Assembly: GCF_000317205.1 (NCBI RefSeq)
Contig: NZ_AJLK01000163.1
Location: 24,313 to 88,312, forward strand
Source: Fischerella muscicola PCC 7414
GTDB taxonomy: Bacteria; Cyanobacteriota; Cyanobacteriia; Cyanobacteriales; Nostocaceae
DNA: 64,000 nt
Reading direction: 5' to 3'
Below the pieces are notes generated by a model. The model was not told the origin of the DNA. It worked only from the letters and a program-made list of their open reading frames with translations, and made no database searches. Numbering within the stretch: the first letter of the stretch is position 1; each line of letters begins with the position of its first letter. Shown in pieces: positions 29,754 through 39,271 of the stretch. The position numbers were made by a program, and so were the translations under genes.

Positions 29754-30929
29754 TTAACCTTTAATCAACGGTAGTGTCACCGTAAACGTTGTACCCACTC
29801 CCACTTCACTATTAACTGTAATATCGCCTCCATGCGCCTCCAGACACTTTTTCACAATTGCCAAACCCAAACCAGTACCAGGAATTGAGCCAACATTATT
29901 AGCACGATAGAAGGGTTGAAAAAGTTGTTTTTGATCTTCTAAAGGAATACCAATACCTTCATCTTTAATATTGAAAATTACAGTTTGATTTTTAAACCTT
30001 AATTCAAAATAAACAATACTATCTGGATACGAATATTTAATAGCATTACTAAGTAAATTTCCTAAAATATGCCGCAATAAATTCTCATCGCTCAATATTT
30101 CAGTTGGTTGTCCAGTAGTTGTAAATACAACTGTAATATGTTTATCGACAGCAATTAATTGGGCATCTTCAACTAATTGATGACAAAAATCTTGTAAATT
30201 CAGTAAAGTAAATTCCTGCTCAAGTCTACCGGAATCAGCTTTACCCAATAGGGAAGCCTCATCCAATAGTTGTGTCATATTTTTAATGGCAGAACGAATA
30301 AGTTTGTAATGATTCAGCTTTTTTTCTGTAGATAGTTTGTCACCACTGTTTTGTAGCAAACCCGCCGCCAATAAAATGGTATTTAAAGGATTGCGGATGT
30401 CGTGGGAAAGCATAGAAACAAATTCGGATTTAAACTGATTGAGTTGTTGGGCTTTGATTAACTCTGCTGTTCTTTCTTCTACCCGCATTTCTAAGGCATG
30501 ATTGATTGCGCGTAATGATTCTAAAGTATGCTTGCGCTCGATCGCATATCTTAAAGCACGAATCAGTACTTCTACATTCACCTGTCGCTTGACTAGATAA
30601 TCTTGCGCTCCCTGGCGTACTGCTTCTATGGCAAGTTCATCATCGTTGGTATTTGTTAATACTACAATTGGTACAGTAGGAGCTTGGCTAATCAACGGTG
30701 GAAGTGAGGTTAATCCTTCACTATCTGGTAAAGTCAAATCCAACAGAATTACATCAAAATCACAGCTTATCTCATTACAATTACTGAGTAAGGACAAAGC
30801 ATCTCCCAATCTCTTGACGTTGAGAAGAGTAAATTCATGAGACTGGGCTTGCTTCAGAAACTCTTGTAACAATCTAGCTTCCGCCAAATTGTCCTCAATC
30901 AATAAAATTTTGATTGAGCTTGCAATCAT
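29754..30929 (-). CDS. Receiver-histidine kinase hybrid, third gene of the phytochrome cluster
   Basis: A 391-residue signalling protein with an N-terminal receiver domain (residues 5-125; phospho-acceptor Asp64, Lys114), a short coiled coil (about 133-165), a HisKA domain with His176 in MLSHDIRNPL, and a C-terminal ATPase with HILGNLLSNAIKYS, DEGIGIP and GTGLGLAIVKK. It is therefore a kinase controlled by phosphorylation of its own receiver. It follows the rcp gene by 106 bp on the same strand, which suggests that the phytochrome relay feeds into it. The frame extends upstream to 30992, but that part is repeat-encoded (PLSPISLSPIPYTQ), so I use the ATG at 30929. Soluble, with no output domain. 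Confidence 0.9.
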   Translation of the reverse strand: MIASSIKILLIEDNLAEARLLQEFLKQAQSHEFTLLNVKRLGDALSLLSNCNEISCDFDVILLDLTLPDSEGLTSLPPLISQAPTVPIVVLTNTNDDELAIEAVRQGAQDYLVKRQVNVEVLIRALRYAIERKHTLESLRAINHALEMRVEERTAELIKAQQLNQFKSEFVSMLSHDIRNPLNTILLAAGLLQNSGDKLSTEKKLNHYKLIRSAIKNMTQLLDEASLLGKADSGRLEQEFTLLNLQDFCHQLVEDAQLIAVDKHITVVFTTTGQPTEILSDENLLRHILGNLLSNAIKYSYPDSIVYFELRFKNQTVIFNIKDEGIGIPLEDQKQLFQPFYRANNVGSIPGTGLGLAIVKKCLEAHGGDITVNSEVGVGTTFTVTLPLIKG

Positions 30930-31035
30930 AGTGTGGTTTGGGAATTGGGTATAAGGGATAGGGGATAAGGAGATGGGAGACAAGGGGGACAAGGAAGAAT
31001 TTCTCTTTTATCTTTCTTCCAATTCCCGATCTCTT

Positions 31036-31482
31036 TTACTCTGACGGCAAAGTGACAGTAGACAACCAAAAGTCTTCTATACCTTTGACGATTTGGAATA
31101 GTTGACTGAGGTTGCGGGATTTGGTGATGTAGCAATTCACATGCAAGTCATAGCTATGGAAGATATCTTCCTCGTTGTGGGAAGTTGTCAGCACGACTAC
31201 AGGGATGCGTTTCAGCTTGGGATCAGTTTTAATTTCAGCCAGAACTTCTCTACCATCTTTTTTGGGGAGATTCAAATCTAAGAGGATCAAATCAGGGCGG
31301 GGTGCATCAGCGTACTCGCCCTCTTGGCGCAAATAAGCCATAGCATCCATACCATCCCTGACAGTAATTACCTGGTGCGGTATCATGCTATTTTTCAAAG
31401 CTTCTTGAATGAGACGGATATCGGCTTTATTATCTTCGACCAAAAATATGGTTCTGTGCTTTTCGTCCGTTTCTGCGCTCAC
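31036..31482 (-). CDS. Rcp1-type phytochrome response regulator
   Basis: A 148-residue stand-alone receiver domain without DNA-binding output, as in Rcp1/RcpA, the partners of cyanobacterial phytochromes. Acidic pocket EDN, phospho-acceptor Asp69 ([13 protein letters not shown]), LTTSH and a lysine in [12 protein letters not shown] are present. The frame is open to 31533, but the GTG at 31482 is preceded by GGGAGGA at 7-base spacing and gives the family's normal length. With this start the gene overlaps the end of the phytochrome gene by 53 bp, in a different frame, which implies translational coupling. Confidence 0.92.
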   Translation of the reverse strand: MSAETDEKHRTIFLVEDNKADIRLIQEALKNSMIPHQVITVRDGMDAMAYLRQEGEYADAPRPDLILLDLNLPKKDGREVLAEIKTDPKLKRIPVVVLTTSHNEEDIFHSYDLHVNCYITKSRNLSQLFQIVKGIEDFWLSTVTLPSE

Positions 31483-33733
31483 GATCGCGTCCTCCCACGG
31501 GAATAGTAAAGTAGAATGTTGCACCCTCACCAAGTTTTGATTCTACCCAGATACGTCCCCGATGACACTCGATAATTTTTTTACAGATAGCTAGTCCCAT
31601 ACCAGTACCTGGGTACTCATCCCGCGTATGCAGGCGTTGAAAGATAACAAAAATGCGATCGCGGAACTGTGGATCAATACCAATACCGTTATCCCGTACT
31701 GAAAATAGCCATTCGTCCTCTAAGCGAGAAGCACCGATATGAATTTCTGGCGCTTTGTCGCTGCGGAACTTGATAGCATTCCCAATCAAATTTTGGAACA
31801 ATTGCATCAACTGAGTACCATCAGCCATGATGGTTGGTAACTGATCATGGGTAATAACGGCACCTGTTTCGCTGATGCGTTTCCGCAAATTAGTTAAAGC
31901 GCGTTCTAAAGCTGTTTCTACATTCGTCAGTTCAAATTCTATTGCCTGCATATCTACTTTCGAGTATGCTAGCACATCATCAATTAACGTCTGCATCAAG
32001 CTAACTCCCTCGACAGCAAAAGTAATAAACTCTTTTGCATCTTCGTCGAGTAATTGCTCATAGCGCATCTCCAGCAATTGCACGTAGTTTGCTACCTGAT
32101 TCAGCGGTTCTTGCAAATCATGGGAAGCAACATAGGCAAACTTTTTCAATTCCGCGTTGGAAAGTTCTAAATCATGTGCCAACTGTGCTAATTCATCAGC
32201 TTGGCGCAGTACAATATTGACGATTGCTTTGCGCAATTCCAATGCTGCTTTCACTTCCACAGCTTGCCAACGTAGAGAAGTTAAGCGAACCGTTTCTTTC
32301 CACAATTCAAAAGATTTACGCGGACACAAGCGCGTATTTCCGTCGGAAGTATTCACCTCAAATGCCCGATTTGGATCACCACCCCAATTAACAGTTTGAA
32401 TGACTTCAGGGCGGAACCACAACACATAATTCTGTTTAGAAATTGGAATTGCTAGTAAACCGCTAGCCACATTTTTAAAGTTTTGGGCATCTGGATAAAG
32501 ACGTGGCAGAGAATCGGTATAGAATACTTCTTCTTCTACATTATTTTTTAGCCATTGGACTAAAAAATTCAAATCTTCTTCTTTGGGAGTTTCACCTATT
32601 AAAGTATAATTACCACCAAAACAGATTGCTGCACCTTGGGCATTGGTTAAATCTAGTAAATTTGGTTGATGTTTAACTAATCCATCAATAAAATTTTCTT
32701 CTTGGGACATATATTCAACCAATGCTGATTGGATATACGTCAGCCGCATCCTGTAGTCATAATCTTCAGTTTCTTCTCGGTCTGCAAGTTCTGAAAATAT
32801 CACTCTTCCCAAGAATTCGCAAGCTTTCCGCATCTCATAAGAGACGTATTTAGGCGTTTGGTGATGACAAGCAATTAATCCCCAAAGTTTGCCTTCTTTA
32901 ATTAAAGAAATAGTCAAAGAAGCACCAACGCCCATATTATGCAAGTATTCAATATGGCATGAATAGGGACTTCTCAGAATAGAATTCGTTAAATCTGGGC
33001 GACGCTGACTCAGGGGATTAATAGCAGGGAAAATTTCTACAGACTCAGCATGAGTATCTGGAATGATCCTAATCCAATTAGAAGCAAATAATTTTCTTGC
33101 TGGTCTAGGGATATCCGACTCTGGATAATGTAAACCCAGATAAGATTCCATAGTTTCTAATTTTTCTTCAGCAATGACAGAACCATGCCCATCATCATCA
33201 AATTTATATAACATCACTCGGTCAAATCCTGTGACTTTTCGGACTTCTTGCACAAGAATTTGACAGAAATCGTGGAGATTCCCCGTTTCTTCTAATTTAT
33301 TAATAGAAGCTCTTGCTAAATGATAGAAACTTAAAAATGGAATATTTTCTTGAGAAAAAGCAAGTTCTAATTCCAAAATCAAAAATCCATCTGCATTGCG
33401 GTGGAATATGCCGTCAAATACTATATACTCATCACCCTTAACTCTTGCCCAAATTTTTGTGGGATTGATCATGTCTAGACTTTCTTGTAAAAGTCCAGCT
33501 TTAATTTTCTCCATTTGAAAGGGATCGAGTAAATCTTCTAATTTTTTTTGCAGCATATTTTCGGGAGTTATCCCAAAAACATCGTAGGTATTACTGCTGA
33601 CTTGTAAGATATTTAACTCTGGTTCTTCTAAAACCAGAAGCACTCCGTGGGGTTGAATTTGACTAATAGTATGAATTGATGGTTCTTTTAAGCTTGTTAA
33701 GTTTAAACTTTGCAATTCAAATTCCATTACCAT
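31430..33733 (-). CDS. Cyanobacterial phytochrome histidine kinase (Cph1/CphA type)
   Basis: Red/far-red photoreceptor kinase, 767 residues. Order: PAS (about 18-125), GAF (about 140-310), PHY (about 320-500), HisKA (about 525-590; phospho-His in [11 protein letters not shown]) and HATPase ([27 protein letters not shown]). The GAF domain has the PASDIP-type motif [11 protein letters not shown] and Cys259-His260 in [10 protein letters not shown], the bilin-attachment pair of Cph1-type receptors that bind phycocyanobilin. There is no N-terminal cysteine of the biliverdin-binding type. The PHY tongue PRKSFELW and WFRPE are present. Of the starts GTG 33736, ATG 33733 and ATG 33727, I chose 33733 for its spacing to AGGAGGAG, which also puts the cysteine at 259 exactly as in Cph1. 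It is followed by rcp (overlapping) and a hybrid kinase. Confidence 0.95.
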   Translation of the reverse strand: MVMEFELQSLNLTSLKEPSIHTISQIQPHGVLLVLEEPELNILQVSSNTYDVFGITPENMLQKKLEDLLDPFQMEKIKAGLLQESLDMINPTKIWARVKGDEYIVFDGIFHRNADGFLILELELAFSQENIPFLSFYHLARASINKLEETGNLHDFCQILVQEVRKVTGFDRVMLYKFDDDGHGSVIAEEKLETMESYLGLHYPESDIPRPARKLFASNWIRIIPDTHAESVEIFPAINPLSQRRPDLTNSILRSPYSCHIEYLHNMGVGASLTISLIKEGKLWGLIACHHQTPKYVSYEMRKACEFLGRVIFSELADREETEDYDYRMRLTYIQSALVEYMSQEENFIDGLVKHQPNLLDLTNAQGAAICFGGNYTLIGETPKEEDLNFLVQWLKNNVEEEVFYTDSLPRLYPDAQNFKNVASGLLAIPISKQNYVLWFRPEVIQTVNWGGDPNRAFEVNTSDGNTRLCPRKSFELWKETVRLTSLRWQAVEVKAALELRKAIVNIVLRQADELAQLAHDLELSNAELKKFAYVASHDLQEPLNQVANYVQLLEMRYEQLLDEDAKEFITFAVEGVSLMQTLIDDVLAYSKVDMQAIEFELTNVETALERALTNLRKRISETGAVITHDQLPTIMADGTQLMQLFQNLIGNAIKFRSDKAPEIHIGASRLEDEWLFSVRDNGIGIDPQFRDRIFVIFQRLHTRDEYPGTGMGLAICKKIIECHRGRIWVESKLGEGATFYFTIPVGGRDRERRNGRKAQNHIFGRR

Positions 33734-34239
33734 CACGCTCCTCCTCTTTCCTTGCGGATCATCAAATATTTAACGATTAGGTTTAGCATTCTAACTAGAT
33801 TAACTTTTGTAACTTATCTTTTAATCGCAGTTATAGTTAGAGCCAGAAAACAGGATGAAAATCTTCCTAAATTTATCAAAACAGAAAATTTTGCCTGAAA
33901 GATAGACTTTTGATTTCCTGATCTGCTTTTGCAGTACTTCCCAATCACATTGCGTTCTCAGTCTAACAAACAGAACAAAAGTATTTAGCTAAAAAAGATT
34001 AAAAGTAGTTAATCCTTACACCTATAAAATATGTATCTTGATTAAGATGTAGAAAGTTTTATTTTTATTCTTGATTATTTATTACATGTATTTGAAATAC
34101 TTACTCTAGAGGTGTAGTAACAAAAAATCTAAACACAAATGCATATAGATAAAACATCTGTGTTTATCTGTGTGCATCGGTGTTCGTTATAATCACAAAC
34201 TATTGGGTATAGCCACAATATCACCCGCAATTTACTTGT
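33734..34239. other. Gene-free spacer upstream of the phytochrome operon
   Basis: AT-rich; it should hold the operon promoter. The AGGAGGAG site directly precedes the phytochrome start. A CTGTGTTTATCTGTGTGCATCGGTG segment near 34160 resembles a dispersed repeat also seen near 4880. No gene is visible. Confidence 0.45.
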
Positions 34240-35709
34240 CTAAATCCAAGAACTAAACCACATCCGCAATTTATAGCCATGAGGCGAAAGAGGTAAAGCT
34301 AAATAAAGCGGCAACCAAAACACAAAAGCCGTCAAAATCATAAAAGTAATAGTGACGCCAACAGCCCGGAGTAGCTTATAATAACTGCGAAGACATTGAT
34401 CTACGAACCAAGCGATCGCCATAAATGCAAACACTACAGCTGTCATGTAGTGGTAAATGAAAAGACAGCGATTTACCCTTACCCAAGGCAGCAAGTTGGC
34501 AGCATAATTTAAAATCAAATATAAAGCAATCCAAGTATCAACAGAAAGTATTGGTGCGAGGGCAAAACGCTTTTTCTTAACTAGAAAATTTACAGCTTGC
34601 CACCCCAACATTACTAATAACAATATAAGAGCAGTGACACCAAACCACCACAAAAATGGATTACCCATCGCATGGACATCATAGATAACTTGGCCAAAAC
34701 CTTTTGGTAACGGTGGACCGACTACCGGTAGAGGTTCTTTGATACTTGTTGCTGTTTCATATAAATACGCCATTGGTCGAGTCAACAAGGGCCATTTATA
34801 CCAAGCAGCACAGTAAGGGTGGACTGTGGGATTGTTACCACCTAAACGTTCATGAAACAAAAAAATTTGTTGATGAACTTGGATAAAGTTATATCTTTTG
34901 TCTATTAATAAGTGAGGAATCCAAATCAAACTGTAGATTAAGACTGGGATAATTCCTAAATAAAATCCAAAGCTAACAAAATTTAGCTGTGTCAGGTTTT
35001 GTAACGGAGATTTTTCTCGTTCATGTTCCCACAAATTACGACTTTCTCTGGAAATATTTGCCTTACTAATTCTTCCTATTATTTTCCATCCCCAGGCAAA
35101 AATCCAGATGAGATAAGTACCCAGAAGAAACCACAAACCGTTCCATTTTGTAGCAGCAGAAGCACCAAAAGCAACGCCAGCTAGCACTTGATAAAGCCTG
35201 CGCTGTTGTCTATGGTTAGCTAATGCTAATAAGAATAACAATTGTCCTAGTAGCCCAAAGACAACTATATATATATTGATCAAAGCGTAGCGAGACTCGA
35301 CAATAAATATACCGTCACAAGCTGTAAACAAACCTGCCAGTAAAGCAAAACTACGACGCTGACTTAATTGATAAGCAATGCCTGTGATAATTAAGGGAAC
35401 AAATGAGCCAAACAGAGCATTAATCCAACGATAACTCCAAGCCGGGCGCAATGAACCTGTTAACCCATTGACTTGATCTTTCCACAAGGGAATGCGATCG
35501 CTAATCCACATTCCCAACGCAATTATCAGTTTACCTAAAGGTGGATGACCATCAAAAAATGGAGTGTGGGTGAGATAGTTACTACCGAATTTCGCATAGT
35601 ACACTTCATCAAATACGAAGGTATCAAATCTCCCTAATCCCCAAAATCTGAGGGCAAGTGATAGAAGAAATATACCTACAATGCCTATCCAAAACCATTT
35701 TTTAGTCAT
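34240..35709 (-). CDS. PMT-family (GT39-like) glycosyltransferase
   Basis: A 489-residue integral membrane protein with about ten or eleven membrane helices. Near the N-terminus RFDTFVFDEVYYAKFGSNYL carries the catalytic DE of dolichyl-phosphate-mannose--protein mannosyltransferase-like enzymes, followed by FFDGHPPLGKLIIALG, also typical. Such enzymes move a sugar from a polyprenyl-phosphate donor to a protein or glycan on the outer face of the membrane. Whether the acceptor is protein, lipid or polysaccharide cannot be told. A central soluble loop (about 265-355) contains the LFHERLGGNNPTVHPYCAAW region. The ATG at 35709 begins a hydrophobic segment. PEP synthase lies 121 bp upstream across a repeat spacer. 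Confidence 0.85.
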   Translation of the reverse strand: MTKKWFWIGIVGIFLLSLALRFWGLGRFDTFVFDEVYYAKFGSNYLTHTPFFDGHPPLGKLIIALGMWISDRIPLWKDQVNGLTGSLRPAWSYRWINALFGSFVPLIITGIAYQLSQRRSFALLAGLFTACDGIFIVESRYALINIYIVVFGLLGQLLFLLALANHRQQRRLYQVLAGVAFGASAATKWNGLWFLLGTYLIWIFAWGWKIIGRISKANISRESRNLWEHEREKSPLQNLTQLNFVSFGFYLGIIPVLIYSLIWIPHLLIDKRYNFIQVHQQIFLFHERLGGNNPTVHPYCAAWYKWPLLTRPMAYLYETATSIKEPLPVVGPPLPKGFGQVIYDVHAMGNPFLWWFGVTALILLLVMLGWQAVNFLVKKKRFALAPILSVDTWIALYLILNYAANLLPWVRVNRCLFIYHYMTAVVFAFMAIAWFVDQCLRSYYKLLRAVGVTITFMILTAFVFWLPLYLALPLSPHGYKLRMWFSSWI

Positions 35710-35830
35710 TGGTCATTAGTCATTTGTTAGTTGTTGGTGGTTGGTGGTTGTTTGTTGGTCGTTGTTTAATACTTACCCCTCACACTCCCCACACTCCCCA
35801 CCTCCCGATCTCCCGATCTCCCCTAATCCC

Positions 35831-38368
35831 CTATCCCTCTACTTTCGCCACTTCTAGCATGGTCTTTAGCACAGAATCTGGGTTTAGACTAATTGAATCA
35901 ATTCCTTGTTCCACCAAAAACTGAGCAAATTCTGGGTAATCACTGGGTGCTTGTCCGCAAATACCAATTTTGCGATTATGCTTTTTCGCAGCAGCGATCG
36001 CCATTTTCACCATTCGCTTTACCCCCTGACTGCGTTCGTCAAACAACCGTGCTACTAACGCTGAATCTCTATCTATTCCTAGTGTTAACTGAGTTAGATC
36101 ATTAGAACCAATCGAAAAACCATCAAATACCTCAGCAAACTCCTCGGCCATTATGACATTATTAGGTAATTCGCACATCACATAAACTTGCAAGCCATTC
36201 TCACCCTGCTTTAGACCATTTTTTGCCATTTCTGCCAATACTAACCGTCCTTCATCGGGAGTGCGACAAAAAGGAATCATGGGGATGATGTTCACTAAAC
36301 CCATTTCTTCCCGGACTCTTTTGATCGCCTGACACTCTAAAGCAAAACCTTCGCGATACCCTTGATCATAATAGCGGGCTGCCCCCCGCCAACCTAGCAT
36401 GGGGTTTTCTTCTTTGGGTTCAAATTGTCTACCACCGAGTAAATTGGCATACTCATTACTTTTAAAATCTGACATTCTCACAATTACTGGCTTGGGATAA
36501 AATGCTGCGGCAATTCTGCCTATGCCTTGGGCTAATTTATCAACAAAATACTGCGGTTTGTCATCATAAAGAGCAGTAATTTGTGCTATTTTTTCTTTGA
36601 CAAATTGATCTTCTATTTGGTCATATTTAATCAATGCCATCGGATGAGTTTGAATATGATTGGCGATAATAAATTCAGTCCGCGCCAAACCAACCCCATC
36701 GTTGGGAATAGCAGATAAACTAAAAGCTTCCTGGGGATTACCCACATTCATTAAAATTTGGGTGCGAGTACGAGGCAAGTCTTCCAAAGCTACTTCTTGC
36801 ACATCAAAAGGTAGTAATCCTGGGTAAACTTTTCCTTCTTCTCCTTCAGCACAAGAAACTGTCACCTCTTGACCAGTTTTGATCACTTCTGTAGCATTGC
36901 CACATCCGACAATAGCAGGTACACCAAGTTCTCTAGCAATAATTGCAGCGTGACACGTGCGTCCCCCAGAATTTGTGATAATTGCGCTAGCGCGCTTCAT
37001 AATTGGTTCCCAGTCGGGGTCAGTTCTATCTGTTACCAAAACTTCCCCTGGTTGGAATTGGTCAATTTTACTAACTTCGGAAATTACTCGTGCTTTACCT
37101 TGACTAATAGCCGAACCTACAGCGCGTCCTGTCACCAGAGGATGGGGGATCAAGAATTGGGAAGACAAAGGAGAGGGGGGAGACAAGGGAGAAAGATTAC
37201 TTCCTTGTCCCCCTTGTCCTCCTTGTCCCCCCTGTCCTCTGTGTCCCCCTTGTCCCCCATCCAATCGGAGTCTATAATTCCGCAACACATTCTGACTTTT
37301 CTGAGATTGCACTGTTTCTGGACGCGCTTGCACGACAAATAATTCGTTGGTAATGCCATCTTTTGCCCACTCAATGTCCATCGGGGTGTAGACACCGTGA
37401 ACTTGGGAATAGTAGTCTTCAATTAAACAAGCCCAACGCCCTAGTTGTAAAATCTCATCATCTGTAAGGGCAAATTTATTTTTTTCGCTAGTTGTAACTA
37501 GCACATTTTTAGTAAACTTAGAGCCGTCATCATAAACCATTTTTAATTCTTTACTGCCCAATTTTTTATCAATAATTGAGTGGAATCCTGCTTTTAATGT
37601 CGGCTTGAAAACATAATATTCATCAGGATTAACTGCCCCTTGGACAACATTTTCTCCTAAACCATAGGCAGCTGTAATTAGTGCTGCATCTTTGAAACCT
37701 GTCTCGGTTTCGATAGTAAACATTACTCCAGCAGATGCTAAATCAGAACGCACCATTTTCTGTACACCGACGGCGAGAGCAATGTTAAAGTGATCGAAGC
37801 CTTTAATGTGACGATAAGAAATAGCACGATCAGTAAATAAAGAAGCAAAGCATTTATGACAAGCTGCTAAAACTCCCGCAGTTGTGGTGACATTGAGGTA
37901 GGTTTCTTGCTGTCCAGCAAAACTAGCATCAGGTAAATCTTCGGCGGTAGCACTAGAACGAACTGCTACATCTGTATCCACATAGTACTGTTGACATAGA
38001 GTTTGATATGCTTGGGCGATCGCATCTCGCAATTCTGCTGGAAATGGTGTGTGTATCAGTAGCGATCGCGCTTTTTTACCTCGTTCCCGTAAGTTATTGA
38101 CATTATCAACATCCAAGTCAGCAAACAATTCCCGCAACTGTGCTTCTAACCCAGCAGACTCGATGAAATAGCGATAAGCATAAGCAGTGGTAGCAAACCC
38201 CATTGGCACATTTACACCTTTAGGCGTTAACTGCTGAATCATCTCACCCAAAGATGCATTTTTTCCACCAACCAACTGTATGTCATTAATACCAATTTCA
38301 TTGAACCAGAGAATGAGTGATTTTTCTTTGGTAGTTAGTTTAGAAGTTTCTTTTATAACTGTAGACAC
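35831..38368 (-). CDS. ppsA: Phosphoenolpyruvate synthase with repeat-encoded linker
   Basis: Converts pyruvate plus ATP to PEP, AMP and phosphate for gluconeogenesis. The 845-residue protein has the N-terminal ATP-binding domain (VGGKNASLGEM, VRSSATAEDLPDASFAGQQE), the central phosphohistidine domain (NSGGRTCHAAIIARELGVPA, catalytic His) and the C-terminal PEP/pyruvate domain (NDLTQLTLGIDRD and CGQAPSDYPEFAQFLVEQG). Between the first and second domains, residues about 370-406 are low-complexity (GGQGG repeats, then SPLSPPSPLS). They are encoded by the CCCCTTGTCC/GGAGACAAGG repeat found between genes here. This accounts for most of the excess over the roughly 800 residues usual for the family. 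The reading frame is intact. Start at the ATG at 38368. Confidence 0.95.
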   Translation of the reverse strand: MSTVIKETSKLTTKEKSLILWFNEIGINDIQLVGGKNASLGEMIQQLTPKGVNVPMGFATTAYAYRYFIESAGLEAQLRELFADLDVDNVNNLRERGKKARSLLIHTPFPAELRDAIAQAYQTLCQQYYVDTDVAVRSSATAEDLPDASFAGQQETYLNVTTTAGVLAACHKCFASLFTDRAISYRHIKGFDHFNIALAVGVQKMVRSDLASAGVMFTIETETGFKDAALITAAYGLGENVVQGAVNPDEYYVFKPTLKAGFHSIIDKKLGSKELKMVYDDGSKFTKNVLVTTSEKNKFALTDDEILQLGRWACLIEDYYSQVHGVYTPMDIEWAKDGITNELFVVQARPETVQSQKSQNVLRNYRLRLDGGQGGHRGQGGQGGQGGQGSNLSPLSPPSPLSSQFLIPHPLVTGRAVGSAISQGKARVISEVSKIDQFQPGEVLVTDRTDPDWEPIMKRASAIITNSGGRTCHAAIIARELGVPAIVGCGNATEVIKTGQEVTVSCAEGEEGKVYPGLLPFDVQEVALEDLPRTRTQILMNVGNPQEAFSLSAIPNDGVGLARTEFIIANHIQTHPMALIKYDQIEDQFVKEKIAQITALYDDKPQYFVDKLAQGIGRIAAAFYPKPVIVRMSDFKSNEYANLLGGRQFEPKEENPMLGWRGAARYYDQGYREGFALECQAIKRVREEMGLVNIIPMIPFCRTPDEGRLVLAEMAKNGLKQGENGLQVYVMCELPNNVIMAEEFAEVFDGFSIGSNDLTQLTLGIDRDSALVARLFDERSQGVKRMVKMAIAAAKKHNRKIGICGQAPSDYPEFAQFLVEQGIDSISLNPDSVLKTMLEVAKVEG

Positions 38369-38793
38369 CAGTATTTACTCCTAGTAAATTCTTTGAGTCC
38401 TGCTCAATAATGATGATTAATTGAGTTTATCGATATACAATAAACAGTTTCTTTATATTTCGTAATTTACTTTTATTATATTTCGGGATCACTATAGCAT
38501 TGCTAAATCATTTGTGAACAACAAGATTCCTGACTTCTTCACGAAGTCGGGAATCTGAGTCTCTCAATTTTTACAACTCCTACACGGATTAATATATGTC
38601 CAAAGTTATAGAGCAAATCTTATTTAAGCTTATGGTCTAATTTCACATTAGACTTCTTGCAAAAGTCGAATTAACCCCCCTCAATTCCCCCCAACCCCAG
38701 AGGGGACCCCAAAGCCCACCGAAGCTTCCGAAATGAGATTTGCTAATGCTGTATATACATAAATAATCTTTTGCTTTATCTCATAGGTAGCTT
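38369..38793. other. Spacer with palindromic element, copy 3
   Basis: An element at 38491-38557 has leader ACTATAGCATTGCTAAATCA and a TGTGAACAACAAGATTCC stretch leading into a stem GATTCCTGACTTC / GAAGTCGGGAATC. A further repeat with CTTCTTGCAAAAGTCGA and CAACCCCAGAGGGGACCCC lies at about 38651-38720. Confidence 0.7.
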
Positions 38794-38940
38794 ATGTTTG
38801 AGCATTTTATAGAAAAATCTATCAAAGTCGTTATGCTAGCACAGAAAGAAGCAGACGCTTGGAAAATTATTTTTTGGCAACAGAATAGTTGCTGTTATAC
38901 CGAAAAGAAATTATTAACAAAATTACATATTGCTATTTAA
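38794..38940 (+). pseudogene. clpC: Decayed N-terminal fragment of clpC
   Basis: The frame opens MFEHFIEKSIKVVMLAQKEA, which matches the conserved ClpC/ClpA N-terminus ([20 protein letters not shown] in the family, from memory). After codon 20 the match continues only one frame over: RLENYFLATE, a stop codon where ClpC has Gln, then LLL, parallel to RLGHNFVGTEQILL. A single lost base near 38853 and a CAG-to-TAG change explain both breaks. Read without the shift it ends as a 48-codon frame at 38940. The rest of the 820-residue chaperone is absent. It is a pseudogene fragment, not the cell's working clpC, which should lie elsewhere. Confidence 0.82.
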
Positions 38941-39271
38941 GCAGATACTAGTAACAAATCAAAAATCTACAATAACAACATCGATTTTTTTGCAATAAAC
39001 AATTGCATAATTAGCATTTATAAATACATTAGTTACAGATTGTAACCACTTGTTACTAAAAATAGCTAGTTTATTTGATTTATGATAATCATTAAGTCTA
39101 TTCTTATTGTAGCTTAGTATATGTTTGACATGACGCAAAATAGAGAGTAAGAATAAATCATCAAGATTACTGCATATACCATAGGCAAAAAGTTAAAAGG
39201 GACTCCAAAGATCCTACTAAATATATAATATAAAATATTGTTTTTAACAACTTAACTAATTCTATTGATTT
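38941..39271. other. Gene-free AT-rich spacer
   Basis: No clear gene. TTATGATAATCATTAAG near 39080 weakly resembles an iron-regulator (Fur) site but stands alone and I do not press it. Confidence 0.35.
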
